Source of the DNA: Flaviaestuariibacter flavus
Lineage (GTDB): Bacteria > Bacteroidota > Bacteroidia > Chitinophagales > Chitinophagaceae
Length of the DNA: 64,000 nucleotides
NCBI RefSeq assembly: GCF_004337505.1
Contig: NZ_SJZI01000047.1
Coordinates: 1 to 64,000, forward strand
Direction: 5' to 3'
The notes beneath the pieces were generated by a model, which had not been told where the DNA came from, ran no database searches, and saw only the letters and a list, made by a program, of their open reading frames with translations. Of the stretch, positions 14,836 through 23,071 are shown in pieces. Both the position numbers and the translations under genes were made by a program. The stretch's first letter is position 1; every line of letters begins with the position of its first letter.

Positions 14836-15776
14836 AAAGCCCAGCGCGCGGCATACTTAAAGATGCTGGCCGCATTCATATTCTTTTTGCGGCGGCGGTA
14901 GTAGAAAAATACTTCCCAGTTTTTCAGGATGAGGCGCAGCAGCTCGATCTTACGGCCGGTAGATTTCCGGTTGGTGAGCAGATCGAGAAAGCGGGCGCCC
15001 AGTTCGCGGATCTCGGGGCGCACGTTCGGCGCGTCCTTGAAATGCTTCAGGTGACGGATCGTATCGTTGCGGTGATAGATCAGGGCTTCCCTACGGGTGG
15101 TTTCTTTGTGGCCGGAGGCATTCTTGCCGTGTATGCGGTGCAGCACCAGGGGCTCGTCTACGAACACCACGCCGCCGTTGTCGGCCGCGATGTAGGCAGT
15201 CCACCAGTCGTAGTAGATGCCCTCGCGGAAAGGCAGCACCTTGGCCAGGAAGTGGCGCTGCACGATCATGGCATGCCCGCTGACGGTGTTGGCGAAAAGC
15301 AGCTTGCGCGCGTCGTTGCCGCTGAAGAAAACATTATGGTGCGAGCGCTTCGGCACCTCGGGCACCTCGCCTTCAAAGCGCATCGAGTCGCAGTATACCA
15401 GCGGGCTTCCCGGATTCCAGGCAGCCACGCACTTCTCCAGCTTTTCCTTTATCCAGATATCGTCCTGGTCGGAAATGGCCACGGCATCGCCGGTGGCGGC
15501 CAGCAGCGCCTGCTGGAAGTTGCCGTTGAAGCCAAGACGCTGTGCGTTGCGGTGTACTTTCAGCTCGGGCCACTGTGCGGCATAGCGGTCGAGGATGTCG
15601 AGCGTGCCGTCGGTAGAGCCGTCGTCGAAGGCCAGCACCTCGTAGATCGGGTAGGTCTGGCTGCGGATCGAATCGAGCTGCGCGCCCAGGTAAGGAGCGC
15701 CGTTGTAGGTGCAGAGCACCACCGAGATACTCGGCTGCCAGGCGCGGGTGTTTGTTTGTTCAGAAGCTGCGTTCAT
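14826..15776 (-). CDS. Glycosyltransferase family 2
   Basis: A 316-residue GT-A-fold enzyme. It starts near SISVVLCTYNGAPYLGAQLD, has FDDGSTDGTLDIL for nucleotide-sugar binding, and AISDQDDIWIKEKLEK with the metal-binding acidic cluster. A basic C-terminal tail (FFYYRRRKKN) may hold it at the membrane. It is clearly related to the protein at 18869-19786 (shared CTYNGAxYL, DQDDIW and a Tyr/Arg-rich tail). It belongs to the surface-polysaccharide block. The start at 15776 has a good -7 element just upstream; longer frames run into the next gene. Confidence 0.9.
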   Translation of the reverse strand: MNAASEQTNTRAWQPSISVVLCTYNGAPYLGAQLDSIRSQTYPIYEVLAFDDGSTDGTLDILDRYAAQWPELKVHRNAQRLGFNGNFQQALLAATGDAVAISDQDDIWIKEKLEKCVAAWNPGSPLVYCDSMRFEGEVPEVPKRSHHNVFFSGNDARKLLFANTVSGHAMIVQRHFLAKVLPFREGIYYDWWTAYIAADNGGVVFVDEPLVLHRIHGKNASGHKETTRREALIYHRNDTIRHLKHFKDAPNVRPEIRELGARFLDLLTNRKSTGRKIELLRLILKNWEVFFYYRRRKKNMNAASIFKYAARWAFYD

Positions 15777-15788
15777 GGAGGTAGGGAA

Positions 15789-15796
15789 CAAAAGTA
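15789..15796 (-). promoter_or_regulatory. -7 element of glycosyltransferase gene (TACTTTTG)
   Basis: TACTTTTG on the minus strand matches TAnnTTTG exactly and ends 12 bases before the ATG at 15776. Confidence 0.6.
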
Positions 15797-15850
15797 TTGT
15801 TTTCAGACAACCCGCATGCGCTACTTCGCCGGCGGATGGAACCGTTTCAC

Positions 15851-15858
15851 TTAATTTG
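15851..15858 (+). promoter_or_regulatory. -7 element of the glycosyltransferase/glf operon (TTAATTTG)
   Basis: TTAATTTG resembles TAnnTTTG and ends 5 bases before the ATG at 15864. Confidence 0.5.
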
Positions 15859-15863
15859 CGCCC

Positions 15864-16847
15864 ATGCAAGGCATCTCCGTGGTCATCCCTAATTACAACG
15901 GCGTCGGGTTGTTTCCCCACACGCTGCCCACGGTTTTCGAGGCACTGGCCGGCCTGACCCTGCCCTGGGAGCTCATTGTCGTCGACGATTGCTCCACCGA
16001 CGACTCGGTGACCTGGCTGCAGGCACACTACCCGCAGATCATCCTGCTCCGCAACGCGGTCAACAGCGGCTTTTCGGTGACGGTCAACAACGGCGTACGC
16101 GCCGCGCAGTACGACCTGGTGCTGTTGCTCAACTCGGATGTAAAGCTCACACCGGGCTATTTCGCACCGCAGCTCCGCTACTTCGACGACCCGCAGACCT
16201 TTGGCGTAATGGGGCGTATTGTTGGCTGGGATGATGATATCGTGCAGGACGGTGCCAAGTATCCGTATTTCCACGGTGTCAAGATCAAGACCTCCGGCAA
16301 CTACCTGCCGGAAAGCGAGGACGAACGCCGCGGCGGCCTCTTGTCGATGTACCTCTCCGGCGCCAATGCGCTGGTGCGCCGCGAACTTTATTGGAAGGTC
16401 GGCGGGCTGAATGAACTCTTTTCGCCGTTTTACGTCGAGGACTTCGAGTTGTCGCTGCGCGCCTGGCGTATGGGCTTCCTGTGCTGGTACGAGTACGACG
16501 CCGTATGCCGCCACCGCGTGTCCACCACCATCCGCACCGGCGCGCGCAAGCGCTTCGTGGAGATCGTGTACAACCGCAACAAAATGCTCCTTCATGCGCT
16601 CCACCTTCCGCGGGGTGCACGCTACGTCTATTTCCTGCAGCTGCTGCTGGAGACGCTCGCCCGTCTCCTCACCGGCCGCTGGTCTTTTGTGCAGTCGCTC
16701 GGGCAGCTGCTCGGCCGTTATGGCCGGGTGCGGCAGGCACGGGCAAAGTTTTTGCAAAATGGGAACAGCACGCGTCTCCTTTCGGTGCGCGAGGCAGCTG
16801 ACCGCGTTTTGCAATTCATCAAGCACAAAAAGATCAAAAAATTCTAA
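15864..16847 (+). CDS. Glycosyltransferase family 2 (rhamnosyl/galactofuranosyl type)
   Basis: A 327-residue enzyme with GT-A hallmarks: ISVVIPNYNGVGLFPHTLP, VVDDCSTDDSVTWL, VLLLNSDVKLTPGYF (D-x-D-like), then LSGANALVRRELYWKVGG and FYVEDFELSLRAWRMG, the ED acceptor-site motif. A C-terminal basic amphipathic region suggests membrane contact. Its stop codon overlaps the glf start (TAATG), so it is co-translated with UDP-galactopyranose mutase. That suggests, but does not prove, use of UDP-galactofuranose. Confidence 0.9.
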   Translation: MQGISVVIPNYNGVGLFPHTLPTVFEALAGLTLPWELIVVDDCSTDDSVTWLQAHYPQIILLRNAVNSGFSVTVNNGVRAAQYDLVLLLNSDVKLTPGYFAPQLRYFDDPQTFGVMGRIVGWDDDIVQDGAKYPYFHGVKIKTSGNYLPESEDERRGGLLSMYLSGANALVRRELYWKVGGLNELFSPFYVEDFELSLRAWRMGFLCWYEYDAVCRHRVSTTIRTGARKRFVEIVYNRNKMLLHALHLPRGARYVYFLQLLLETLARLLTGRWSFVQSLGQLLGRYGRVRQARAKFLQNGNSTRLLSVREAADRVLQFIKHKKIKKF

Positions 16848-17971
16848 TGGCAGAGTACGATTATGTAGTTGTAGGAGCTGGCCTCTTTGGGGCAACCTTT
16901 GCACACCAGGCCCGCCAGGCCGGCAAGCGCTGCCTGGTGATCGACAAGCGCGAACACACCGGGGGAAATATTTATTGCAAGAACGTGGAAGGAATCAATG
17001 TGCACTATTACGGTGCGCACATCTTCCACACCAACGACAAGCCGATCTGGGACTTTGTGAATTCGTTCGTGGAATTCAACCGCTACACCAATTCACCGGT
17101 TGCCAATTACCACGGCAAGCTCTACAACCTGCCCTTCAACATGAATACCTTCTACCAGCTGTGGGGCGTCATCACACCCGAGGAAGCGCAGGCGAAGATC
17201 CACGAGCAGATCGCTTCGCTTGATATCACCGAGCCGCGCAACCTCGAAGAGCAGGCCCTGATGCTGGTGGGCACCGACATTTATGAAAAGCTGATTAAAG
17301 GCTATACCGAAAAGCAGTGGGGCCGCAGCGCCACCGAGCTTCCGGCCTTTATCATCAAGCGCCTGCCGGTGCGCTTTACGTTCGATAATAATTACTTCAA
17401 CGACAAATACCAGGGCATTCCCGTCGGCGGCTACAACAAGCTCGCGGCAGGCCTCCTTGAAGGCATCGACGTGAAGCTGGATACCGATTTCTTCAAAGAC
17501 CGCGACTACTTCCGCTCCATCGCCGACAAGATCGTGTATACCGGTCCGCTCGACGAATATTATGATTATCGCTTCGGTGAGCTCGAGTACCGCAGCCTGC
17601 GCTTCGAGCACCAGACGCTGGAGCAGGAGAACTTCCAGGGCAACGCGGTGATCAATTACACCGAGCGCGATATTCCTTATACCCGCATCATCGAGCACAA
17701 GCACTTCGAGTTCGGCACCCAGAAGCATACGGTGATCACATACGAATACCCCGCCACCTGGCAGCGCGGCATGGAGCCGTATTACCCGATGAACGACGAC
17801 AGGAACACGCAGCGCTTCAAGCAGTATTCCGACCTGGCGGCGCAGGAGCACAACGTGATCTTCGGCGGCCGCCTTGCCGAATACCGCTATTACGATATGC
17901 ACCAGGTGATCGGCTCGGCGCTGTCAAAGGCGAAGCGCGAGCTGCAGGGCACGAAGGAGCTGGCAGCCTGA
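16847..17971 (+). CDS. glf: UDP-galactopyranose mutase
   Basis: Flavoenzyme that converts UDP-galactopyranose to UDP-galactofuranose for surface glycans. The 374-residue length is normal. The FAD-binding start is YDYVVVGAGLFGATFAHQA, followed by GNIYCKNVEGINVHYYGAHIFHTN, the signature of the family, and the substrate-loop motif NLPFNMNTFYQLWG. It overlaps the upstream glycosyltransferase by one base and precedes an FkbM methyltransferase, so it is a core gene of the polysaccharide block. Confidence 0.96.
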   Translation: MAEYDYVVVGAGLFGATFAHQARQAGKRCLVIDKREHTGGNIYCKNVEGINVHYYGAHIFHTNDKPIWDFVNSFVEFNRYTNSPVANYHGKLYNLPFNMNTFYQLWGVITPEEAQAKIHEQIASLDITEPRNLEEQALMLVGTDIYEKLIKGYTEKQWGRSATELPAFIIKRLPVRFTFDNNYFNDKYQGIPVGGYNKLAAGLLEGIDVKLDTDFFKDRDYFRSIADKIVYTGPLDEYYDYRFGELEYRSLRFEHQTLEQENFQGNAVINYTERDIPYTRIIEHKHFEFGTQKHTVITYEYPATWQRGMEPYYPMNDDRNTQRFKQYSDLAAQEHNVIFGGRLAEYRYYDMHQVIGSALSKAKRELQGTKELAA

Positions 17972-18027
17972 CGCGGTTATTCCCCGGGCCTTTCGTTTCT
18001 TTGCGGTCTACCACTCAAGTTCACAGA

Positions 18028-18783
18028 ATGTCAGTATACCGCAAGCGCCTTCAGGCCCTCTTCGGAAAGAAGGACGGCTGGAAATTTTACCTGCACCATA
18101 AGCTGAAGAAGGATCAGCCGTTCCGCTTTCCCTTCCTTAAGCATCCGGTATATCTCCGCTATATCCTGTCGCAGTCCGATCATATCATGTTCGAGCAGAT
18201 TTATTATTCGCGCGGCTATGACATCGACCTGCCGATCACACCGAAGTGGATCTTCGACATTGGTGCCAACGTGGGCCTTGCCGCCCTGTACTTTGCCAAC
18301 CGCTTTCCTGATGCGAGGATCATCAGTGTGGAACCTGAAAAGGCCAACTACGAGCAGGCGGTGCTGAACACGAAGCCTTACCCCAACGTGGAGGTGCTGC
18401 ACGGCGCCATCTGGCCGCGGGAAGAAACGCTTCGCCTGCTTGATAAGGGCTTTGGCGAAGCTTCCTTCATGGTGACGTCTATCGAAGGAGAGGGCTCTTA
18501 TGAACTGCCCGCTTATACCATCGGGGGGCTTATGCGCCGTGCCGGCATCGACACAGTGGACCTGGTGAAGATCGATATCGAAGGCGCGGAGATGGACCTG
18601 TTTACCGAGAACTTCGAGGAGTGGCTGCCGCGCACCAAAGTGCTGCTTGTCGAAACCCACGACCGCTACCGTCCCGGCACGAGCCGCGCGGTGTTCAATG
18701 CTATCAACAAATACGATTTCGACCTCGAAGTGAAAGGCGAAAACCTGGTGTTCTACAACCGGACGCTGATCCCGAGAGGATAA
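18028..18783 (+). CDS. FkbM-family methyltransferase
   Basis: A 251-residue SAM-dependent methyltransferase. The SAM site is IFDIGANVGLAALYFANRF and the acidic loop is ISVEPEKANYEQAVLN; then VDLVKIDIEGAEMDLF is the FkbM motif. Members O-methylate sugars in polysaccharides or glycolipids; position next to glf supports a glycan substrate. Start at 18028 (MSVYRKR) is chosen over a TTG at 18001, which lies inside a TTTCTTTG promoter-like element. The gene is followed by a clear terminator. Confidence 0.88.
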   Translation: MSVYRKRLQALFGKKDGWKFYLHHKLKKDQPFRFPFLKHPVYLRYILSQSDHIMFEQIYYSRGYDIDLPITPKWIFDIGANVGLAALYFANRFPDARIISVEPEKANYEQAVLNTKPYPNVEVLHGAIWPREETLRLLDKGFGEASFMVTSIEGEGSYELPAYTIGGLMRRAGIDTVDLVKIDIEGAEMDLFTENFEEWLPRTKVLLVETHDRYRPGTSRAVFNAINKYDFDLEVKGENLVFYNRTLIPRG

Positions 18784-18800
18784 TTCAGGGAAAATTTTGG

Positions 18801-18831
18801 AACAAAAGCCTTGCATCGCGAGGCTTTTGTT
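18801..18831. terminator. Bidirectional intrinsic terminator between convergent genes
   Basis: AACAAAAGCCT, a 9-base loop, then AGGCTTTTGTT give a stem of about 11 base pairs, with T-rich sequence on either strand. It lies 17 bases past the FkbM stop codon and 38 bases past the end of the minus-strand glycosyltransferase. Confidence 0.85.
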
Positions 18832-18868
18832 GTTATTGCTTATGCGATTTCCGCGCTTTTCGTGTGGG

Positions 18869-19786
18869 CTACTCCGGCGACTCTCCGCGTGCAAGGATCC
18901 GTGCTTCAAACAGGTTGCTCAGAAGCGACTTGCGGCGGTAGCGGAACAACTCCTGGTGGCGGACCAGGAAGAAGAAGAGCGGCCAGGAGAAGCCTTTGCT
19001 TTTCTGTTCATAAAGGTGCAGCAACTTTGCATGGAAGGCCTGCTCTTCGCCGCCGGTGACGCGCACGATGTTCCGCATCCAGTTGAGGGCAACCTGGTAG
19101 CGGCGCCACCGCTCGGCGAGGCCGCGCCGGCGCTGCTCGGGCCTGGTGACGATATTGACCGTAACGTTCCGGTCGTGCTGCCGGTAATGCGCCAGCACCT
19201 CGTTGAGGTACACGCCTCCTTTCCGGCCGGCGGCAATGATGGCAAACCACCAGTCGTGGTAGGCATTCTCCGGAATCGGCAGCCCCGCTTCAAGCACGGC
19301 GCGCTCAATCAGCATCGTGTGCCCCGACACCATATTGTACAGCGCAAAGCTCCGCGTGTCGCTGAAGGAAACGAGGTTGCGCAGGTCGCTCAGCTTTTTG
19401 CCGAGGCTTTCACCCTGTGCATTCACCAGGAGACTATCGCTGTACACCAGCGAGTGGCCGTTGATGCCCCGGTACAGCTTTTCGATCTTATCGTGCATCC
19501 AGATATCATCCTGGTCGCAGAACGCGATGTATTCGCCGCGCGCCAGCGCCGTAGCCCGGGCGAAATTTTTCGAATAGCCCAGGTTCTCTTCATTGAAGAA
19601 GAGGCGGAAACGCCTGTCGCGTGCGTACTCTTCAAGAATGGCCCTCGTGTCGTCGGTGGAGCGGTCGTCGCATACCACGAACTCCAGGTTGGCATAGGTC
19701 TGCGCCACCAGCGAATCGAGCTGCTCGCGCAGGTAGGCGGCACCGTTGTAGGTGCACATAACAACCGAGATGAGTGGCTGGGACAT
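18869..19786 (-). CDS. Glycosyltransferase family 2
   Basis: A 305-residue GT-A enzyme: PLISVVMCTYNGAAYLREQL, VVCDDRSTDDTRAILEEY, AFCDQDDIWMHDKIEKLY. It is a paralogue of the protein at 14826-15776, with the same order of motifs, a conserved histidine-rich segment (AHYRQHDRN) and a Tyr/Arg-rich end. The start at 19786 has TATCTTGC immediately upstream, as for other leaderless genes in this window; the ATG at 19795 would overlap that element. Part of the polysaccharide block. Confidence 0.9.
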   Translation of the reverse strand: MSQPLISVVMCTYNGAAYLREQLDSLVAQTYANLEFVVCDDRSTDDTRAILEEYARDRRFRLFFNEENLGYSKNFARATALARGEYIAFCDQDDIWMHDKIEKLYRGINGHSLVYSDSLLVNAQGESLGKKLSDLRNLVSFSDTRSFALYNMVSGHTMLIERAVLEAGLPIPENAYHDWWFAIIAAGRKGGVYLNEVLAHYRQHDRNVTVNIVTRPEQRRRGLAERWRRYQVALNWMRNIVRVTGGEEQAFHAKLLHLYEQKSKGFSWPLFFFLVRHQELFRYRRKSLLSNLFEARILARGESPE

Positions 19787-19797
19787 GGAGCGCAAGA

Positions 19798-19832
19798 TAA
19801 ATCTCAGATCTCAGATCGCGGATCTCTGATTT
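19798..19832. repeat. Palindromic CAGATCTCAGATC word repeat
   Basis: AAATCTCAGATCTCAGATCG followed by CGGATCTCTGATTT is itself roughly palindromic. Same word family as at 10115-10165, 37702-37745 and 54236-54335. Confidence 0.55.
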
Positions 19833-19850
19833 GGCTGCAGCCCTGCAAAG

Positions 19851-20027
19851 CCGTCATTGCGAGAAGGCGAGCGGAGCAACCCAATAGTGCCGTCATTGCG
19901 AGGAGGCGACTGAAAGGAGGCGACGAAGCAATCTCCCCTTCTATGGGATAACTCCCTTGCTTCGGTTTTGAGCAGTGCCATAGCCGTGGGGATTGCTTCG
20001 CTTCACTGCGTTTCGCTCGCAATGACG
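19851..20027. repeat. GTCATTGCGAG/GAAGCAATC composite inverted-repeat element, copy 2
   Basis: Two CGTCATTGCGAG units at the left (19852 and 19891), then ACGAAGCAATCTCCCC, a core with CTATGGGATAACTCCC and AGCAGTGCCATAGCCG, then GGGATTGCTTCG and CTCGCAATGACGG. The core, reversed, is nearly the same as that of the element at 62801-62937, showing a mobile-like unit of about 140 bases. GATTGACGATTCACGATTCA words follow at 20045. Confidence 0.8.
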
Positions 20028-20053
20028 GCCTTATTCCGTTCACGATTGACGAT

Positions 20054-20965
20054 TCACGATTCACGGCTCATGATCTCCTCCACAAACCGGTACAGCTGAA
20101 ACTCCTCCGGCGGCACCGCGTCGATAGCCGCCCGCAGCGATTCGTGCGAAAGGCCCTGCATGCGCTGCTGGAGAATGAGCTGCCAGGCCTTTTCGGCCAG
20201 GAGCCAGCTGCGACGCGCCGGGTAGCGATGCGATGCGCCGTGCCTGTTGATCGCATCGGCCAGCTCGCCGAGTCCTTTTCCTTCGTGGGCAACGGTAGCC
20301 AGGATGGGGATCTCTTCGCGGTGCTGCGAGAAGGCGGGCGCCAGCATCTGCCGGAGGTTCCTGATGAAGACGGCAGCGTCGGGGCGGTCGCTTTTATTAA
20401 CAACAAAAATGTCTGCGATCTCCATCAGCCCAGCTTTCATGGTCTGCACCTCGTCGCCGGCCTCGGGTACCAGCACCACCACGGTGGTGTCGGCAAGCCC
20501 TGCCACTTCGATCTCGCTCTGGCCTACCCCCACCGTCTCCACCAGCACGTGATCGAAGCCGGCGGCGCGGAGCACGTCGGTGAGTTCGATGATCCGCGGG
20601 TGCAGGCCGCCCATGGAGCCCCGCGTGGCCAGCGACCGTATAAATACGGAAGGGTGCGTGTACCAGCGGCTCATCCGGATCCGGTCGCCGAGTACGGCAC
20701 CGAGGTTGAAAGGAGAGGAAGGGTCCACGCAAAGCACAGCCACTTTTTTCCCTGCATCTACAAGGGCGCCGATGAGGCCATCGGTGAGCGTGCTCTTACC
20801 CGCGCCCGGCGGGCCGGTGATGCCGGTTACATGCACGCCGGCGGGCCAGCGCAGCGCCGCCAGCAGCTCGCGGTAGCCCGGAATGCCATTCTCTACGAAG
20901 GAAAGCGTGCGTGCCAGCGCGCGTTGATCACCCGATCCTAATTGTGCCAGCAGCGATTGCCACAT
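20054..20965 (-). CDS. meaB: MeaB/ArgK GTPase, methylmalonyl-CoA mutase chaperone
   Basis: A 303-residue G3E-family P-loop GTPase that protects and reloads cobalamin in methylmalonyl-CoA mutase. Walker A is GITGPPGAGKSTLTDGLI, the switch region is VDPSSPFNLGAVLGDRIRM, the metal-binding part is ETVGVGQSEIEVA, and the base-specific motif is VNKSD. Length is normal. Mutase subunits are not in the window. The last two residues and the TGA stop are encoded by a GATTCACGATTCACGG repeat word that enters the 3' end. Confidence 0.93.
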   Translation of the reverse strand: MWQSLLAQLGSGDQRALARTLSFVENGIPGYRELLAALRWPAGVHVTGITGPPGAGKSTLTDGLIGALVDAGKKVAVLCVDPSSPFNLGAVLGDRIRMSRWYTHPSVFIRSLATRGSMGGLHPRIIELTDVLRAAGFDHVLVETVGVGQSEIEVAGLADTTVVVLVPEAGDEVQTMKAGLMEIADIFVVNKSDRPDAAVFIRNLRQMLAPAFSQHREEIPILATVAHEGKGLGELADAINRHGASHRYPARRSWLLAEKAWQLILQQRMQGLSHESLRAAIDAVPPEEFQLYRFVEEIMSRES

Positions 20966-20992
20966 GAAAAACTATTGTAGGTTTACAAATGT

Positions 20993-22255
20993 ATGGTGCT
21001 TCCCATGAAGTACCGGCAGCCGGTGCTGCTGGGAATCTTGTTGCTTTCGGTGCTGAGCCTTTTCGTTTCGCGTGCGGGCCTTTCCATTTCGATGATCGCT
21101 TTTGTGGCGCTGACCTCGCTGCACCGTAACATCGGCGCGCAGCTGCGCCACCTGCTGCGGCAACCCGTACTGCTCGGCATGAGCGGCCTCTTCCTGGTGC
21201 CGCTGGTGAGCGGCCTCTGGAGCGGCAATACCGATGAATGGGCCGGCGCCCTGCAGATCAAGCTGCCCCTGATCTTTTTCCCGTTGGCCTTCGCGGGCAA
21301 CTGGTGGCTCACGCCGCGGCAGTGGCGCATCCTGGCCTGGTTCTTCCTCGGCTGTGTGGCCCTGGGCGCCGCCTGGAGCCTTTCGGGCTACCTGCTGCAC
21401 TTCGAGCAGCACAACGAAGGCTTCCTGCGGGCACAGACCTTTGCCACGCCGCTCGGCGACGATCATGTGCGCTTCAGCTGGCTGGTGAGCATCGCCGCAC
21501 TTACCGTGATCCTTATGTGGCCGCAGTCGGAGCGGCGCCTGCGGCCGCTGCTGGCCGTACTTTTCCTCTTCTATGCGCTCTACCTCCACATCCTCGCGGC
21601 GCGTACCGGACTCGGATCTTTTTACATCATCCTCGCCGCCTCGGGGGGCTACCTGCTTTGGCGCCGCCGCTCCTGGTTGCTGGGCGGCATCGCCGTATTG
21701 CTGCTGGTGGCGGGGCCGCTGCTGGCCTGGCGCTTCCTGCCTTCCTTTCACAACCGCGTGCAGTATATCCGCTATGATTTCACCTTTGTAAAAGGCGGCA
21801 TCTACACGCCCGGCGCCAACGACGGCAACCGTTTCATCAGCATCCGCGCCGGCCTCGACCTGCTGCGTCAATACCCCGGTGGCGTCGGCTTCGGTGATAT
21901 CTTCCCGGTTGCCAACGAGTGGTACGATGCGCACTATCCCGGCATGCTGGTAAACGACCGCTTTTACCCGAGCTCCGAGTGGCTGGTGTACGGCGTGGGG
22001 GCAGGGTGGGCCGGTGTGCTGCTGTTTTCGCTCTGTATGCTGCTGCCCTTGCTGCAGCGTCGCGTGCGCTACCGTTTCTGGTGGCTGGTGCTCAACGTGA
22101 GCGCGGCCTTCAGTTTTTTGTTCGATATTGGGCTCGAAGTGCAGTATGGGGTTTACCTCTACGCGTTCCTACTTTTGTGGTGGTGGAAGTGGCTCACACC
22201 AGATCCGGGCCCGGCGGACTATGCAAGCAAACCTATCGATCGTCATCATCTGTAA
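20993..22255 (+). CDS. O-antigen ligase-like (Wzy/WaaL superfamily) membrane protein
   Basis: A 420-residue inner-membrane protein with about ten hydrophobic helices (for example QPVLLGILLLSVLSLFV and WLLGGIAVLLLVAGPLLAW) and a periplasmic loop of about 100 residues near the end. This is the architecture of Wzy_C ligases and polymerases. The Arg of the first signature is present (LAARTGLGSF); the second, normally with a His before (N/S)E-Y/F-L, reads YPSSEWLVYGVGAGWAG, so the catalytic His may be replaced or shifted. Start could also be 21005. The downstream glycosyltransferase overlaps its 3' end by 35 bases. Confidence 0.8.
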   Translation: MVLPMKYRQPVLLGILLLSVLSLFVSRAGLSISMIAFVALTSLHRNIGAQLRHLLRQPVLLGMSGLFLVPLVSGLWSGNTDEWAGALQIKLPLIFFPLAFAGNWWLTPRQWRILAWFFLGCVALGAAWSLSGYLLHFEQHNEGFLRAQTFATPLGDDHVRFSWLVSIAALTVILMWPQSERRLRPLLAVLFLFYALYLHILAARTGLGSFYIILAASGGYLLWRRRSWLLGGIAVLLLVAGPLLAWRFLPSFHNRVQYIRYDFTFVKGGIYTPGANDGNRFISIRAGLDLLRQYPGGVGFGDIFPVANEWYDAHYPGMLVNDRFYPSSEWLVYGVGAGWAGVLLFSLCMLLPLLQRRVRYRFWWLVLNVSAAFSFLFDIGLEVQYGVYLYAFLLLWWWKWLTPDPGPADYASKPIDRHHL

Positions 22256-22976
22256 AAACGAAGCCGACAATATCGAACGCGCCATCAGCAGCGCGCGCGG
22301 GCTGGTGCGCGACATCGTGGTGTACGATAGCGGCAGCACCGACGACACCATCGCCATCGTAGAAGCGATGGGCATACCCGTACACCGCGGTCCCTGGCTG
22401 GGCTTCGGGCCTACGCGCCGCGCCGCCACGATGCTGGCAAAAAACGACTGGGTGTTTTGCCTCGACGCCGACGAAGCCCTCAGCGAGGCACTGGTGGACG
22501 AACTTGGCGCGTTTCGCCCCGAAGCCGGCAACGCCTGGCAGGTACAGCTCCGCAACCACCTGGGCAAGCGCTACATCCGCTGGGGCGTCTGGCGCAACGA
22601 CTTCCGCCTCCGGCTTTTTCACCGCCACGAATGCAACTGGAACGACGACCTGATTCACGAGAAGGTCGTGCCGCTGCAGCCGGTGCATATTCATCGCCTC
22701 AAAGGAAGCGTGGAGCACCGCACCGCAAAGAACATCCGCGACTACCGCGGCAAGATGGAGAACTATGCACGGCTGACGGCGGAGATGTACTTCCGGAAGG
22801 GCAAGCGCGCCGGCCTGCTGAAATTGCTGTTCTCTCCGATGCTGACGTTTTTGAAAAGCTATTTTGGTAAGATGGGTTTTCTTGAAGGATTGTGTGGCCT
22901 TGAACTGAGTATGGCAACGGCGGCCTATACGGCAAAGAAGTACGCACACCTGAAGCTGCTGCGTAAAGGCTCCTGA
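22221..22976 (+). CDS. Glycosyltransferase family 2 (WaaE/KdtX-like)
   Basis: A 251-residue enzyme of the lipopolysaccharide-core type: LSIVIICKNEADNIERAI, VVYDSGSTDDTIAIV, VFCLDADEALSEALVDEL (D-x-D), YIRWGVWRNDFRLRLF and ENYARLTAEMYFRKGKRAG. This order is that of WaaE/KdtX glycosyltransferases, which add a sugar to the inner core. The C-terminus has a hydrophobic or amphipathic segment (LLKLLFSPMLTFLKSYF) that may bind the membrane. The ATG at 22221 sits inside the ligase-like gene, implying translational coupling. A strong terminator follows. Confidence 0.9.
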   Translation: MQANLSIVIICKNEADNIERAISSARGLVRDIVVYDSGSTDDTIAIVEAMGIPVHRGPWLGFGPTRRAATMLAKNDWVFCLDADEALSEALVDELGAFRPEAGNAWQVQLRNHLGKRYIRWGVWRNDFRLRLFHRHECNWNDDLIHEKVVPLQPVHIHRLKGSVEHRTAKNIRDYRGKMENYARLTAEMYFRKGKRAGLLKLLFSPMLTFLKSYFGKMGFLEGLCGLELSMATAAYTAKKYAHLKLLRKGS

Positions 22977-22993
22977 TATATTTGTAAGTACAC

Positions 22994-23028
22994 AAAAAAA
23001 GCCCCGGCGTTTCCGCCGGGGCTTTTTC
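22994..23028. terminator. Bidirectional intrinsic terminator
   Basis: AAAAAAAGCCCCGGCG, loop TTTC, CGCCGGGGCTTTTT: a perfect nine- to ten-base-pair GC stem with A-run and T-run on the two sides, between the convergent glycosyltransferase and typA genes. A CCCTCCCC...GGGAGGG repeat word (23040-23068) follows. Confidence 0.93.
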
Positions 23029-23071
23029 TTTTATTATTCCCTCCCCATTCGGGGAGGGCCAGGGAGGGGTC

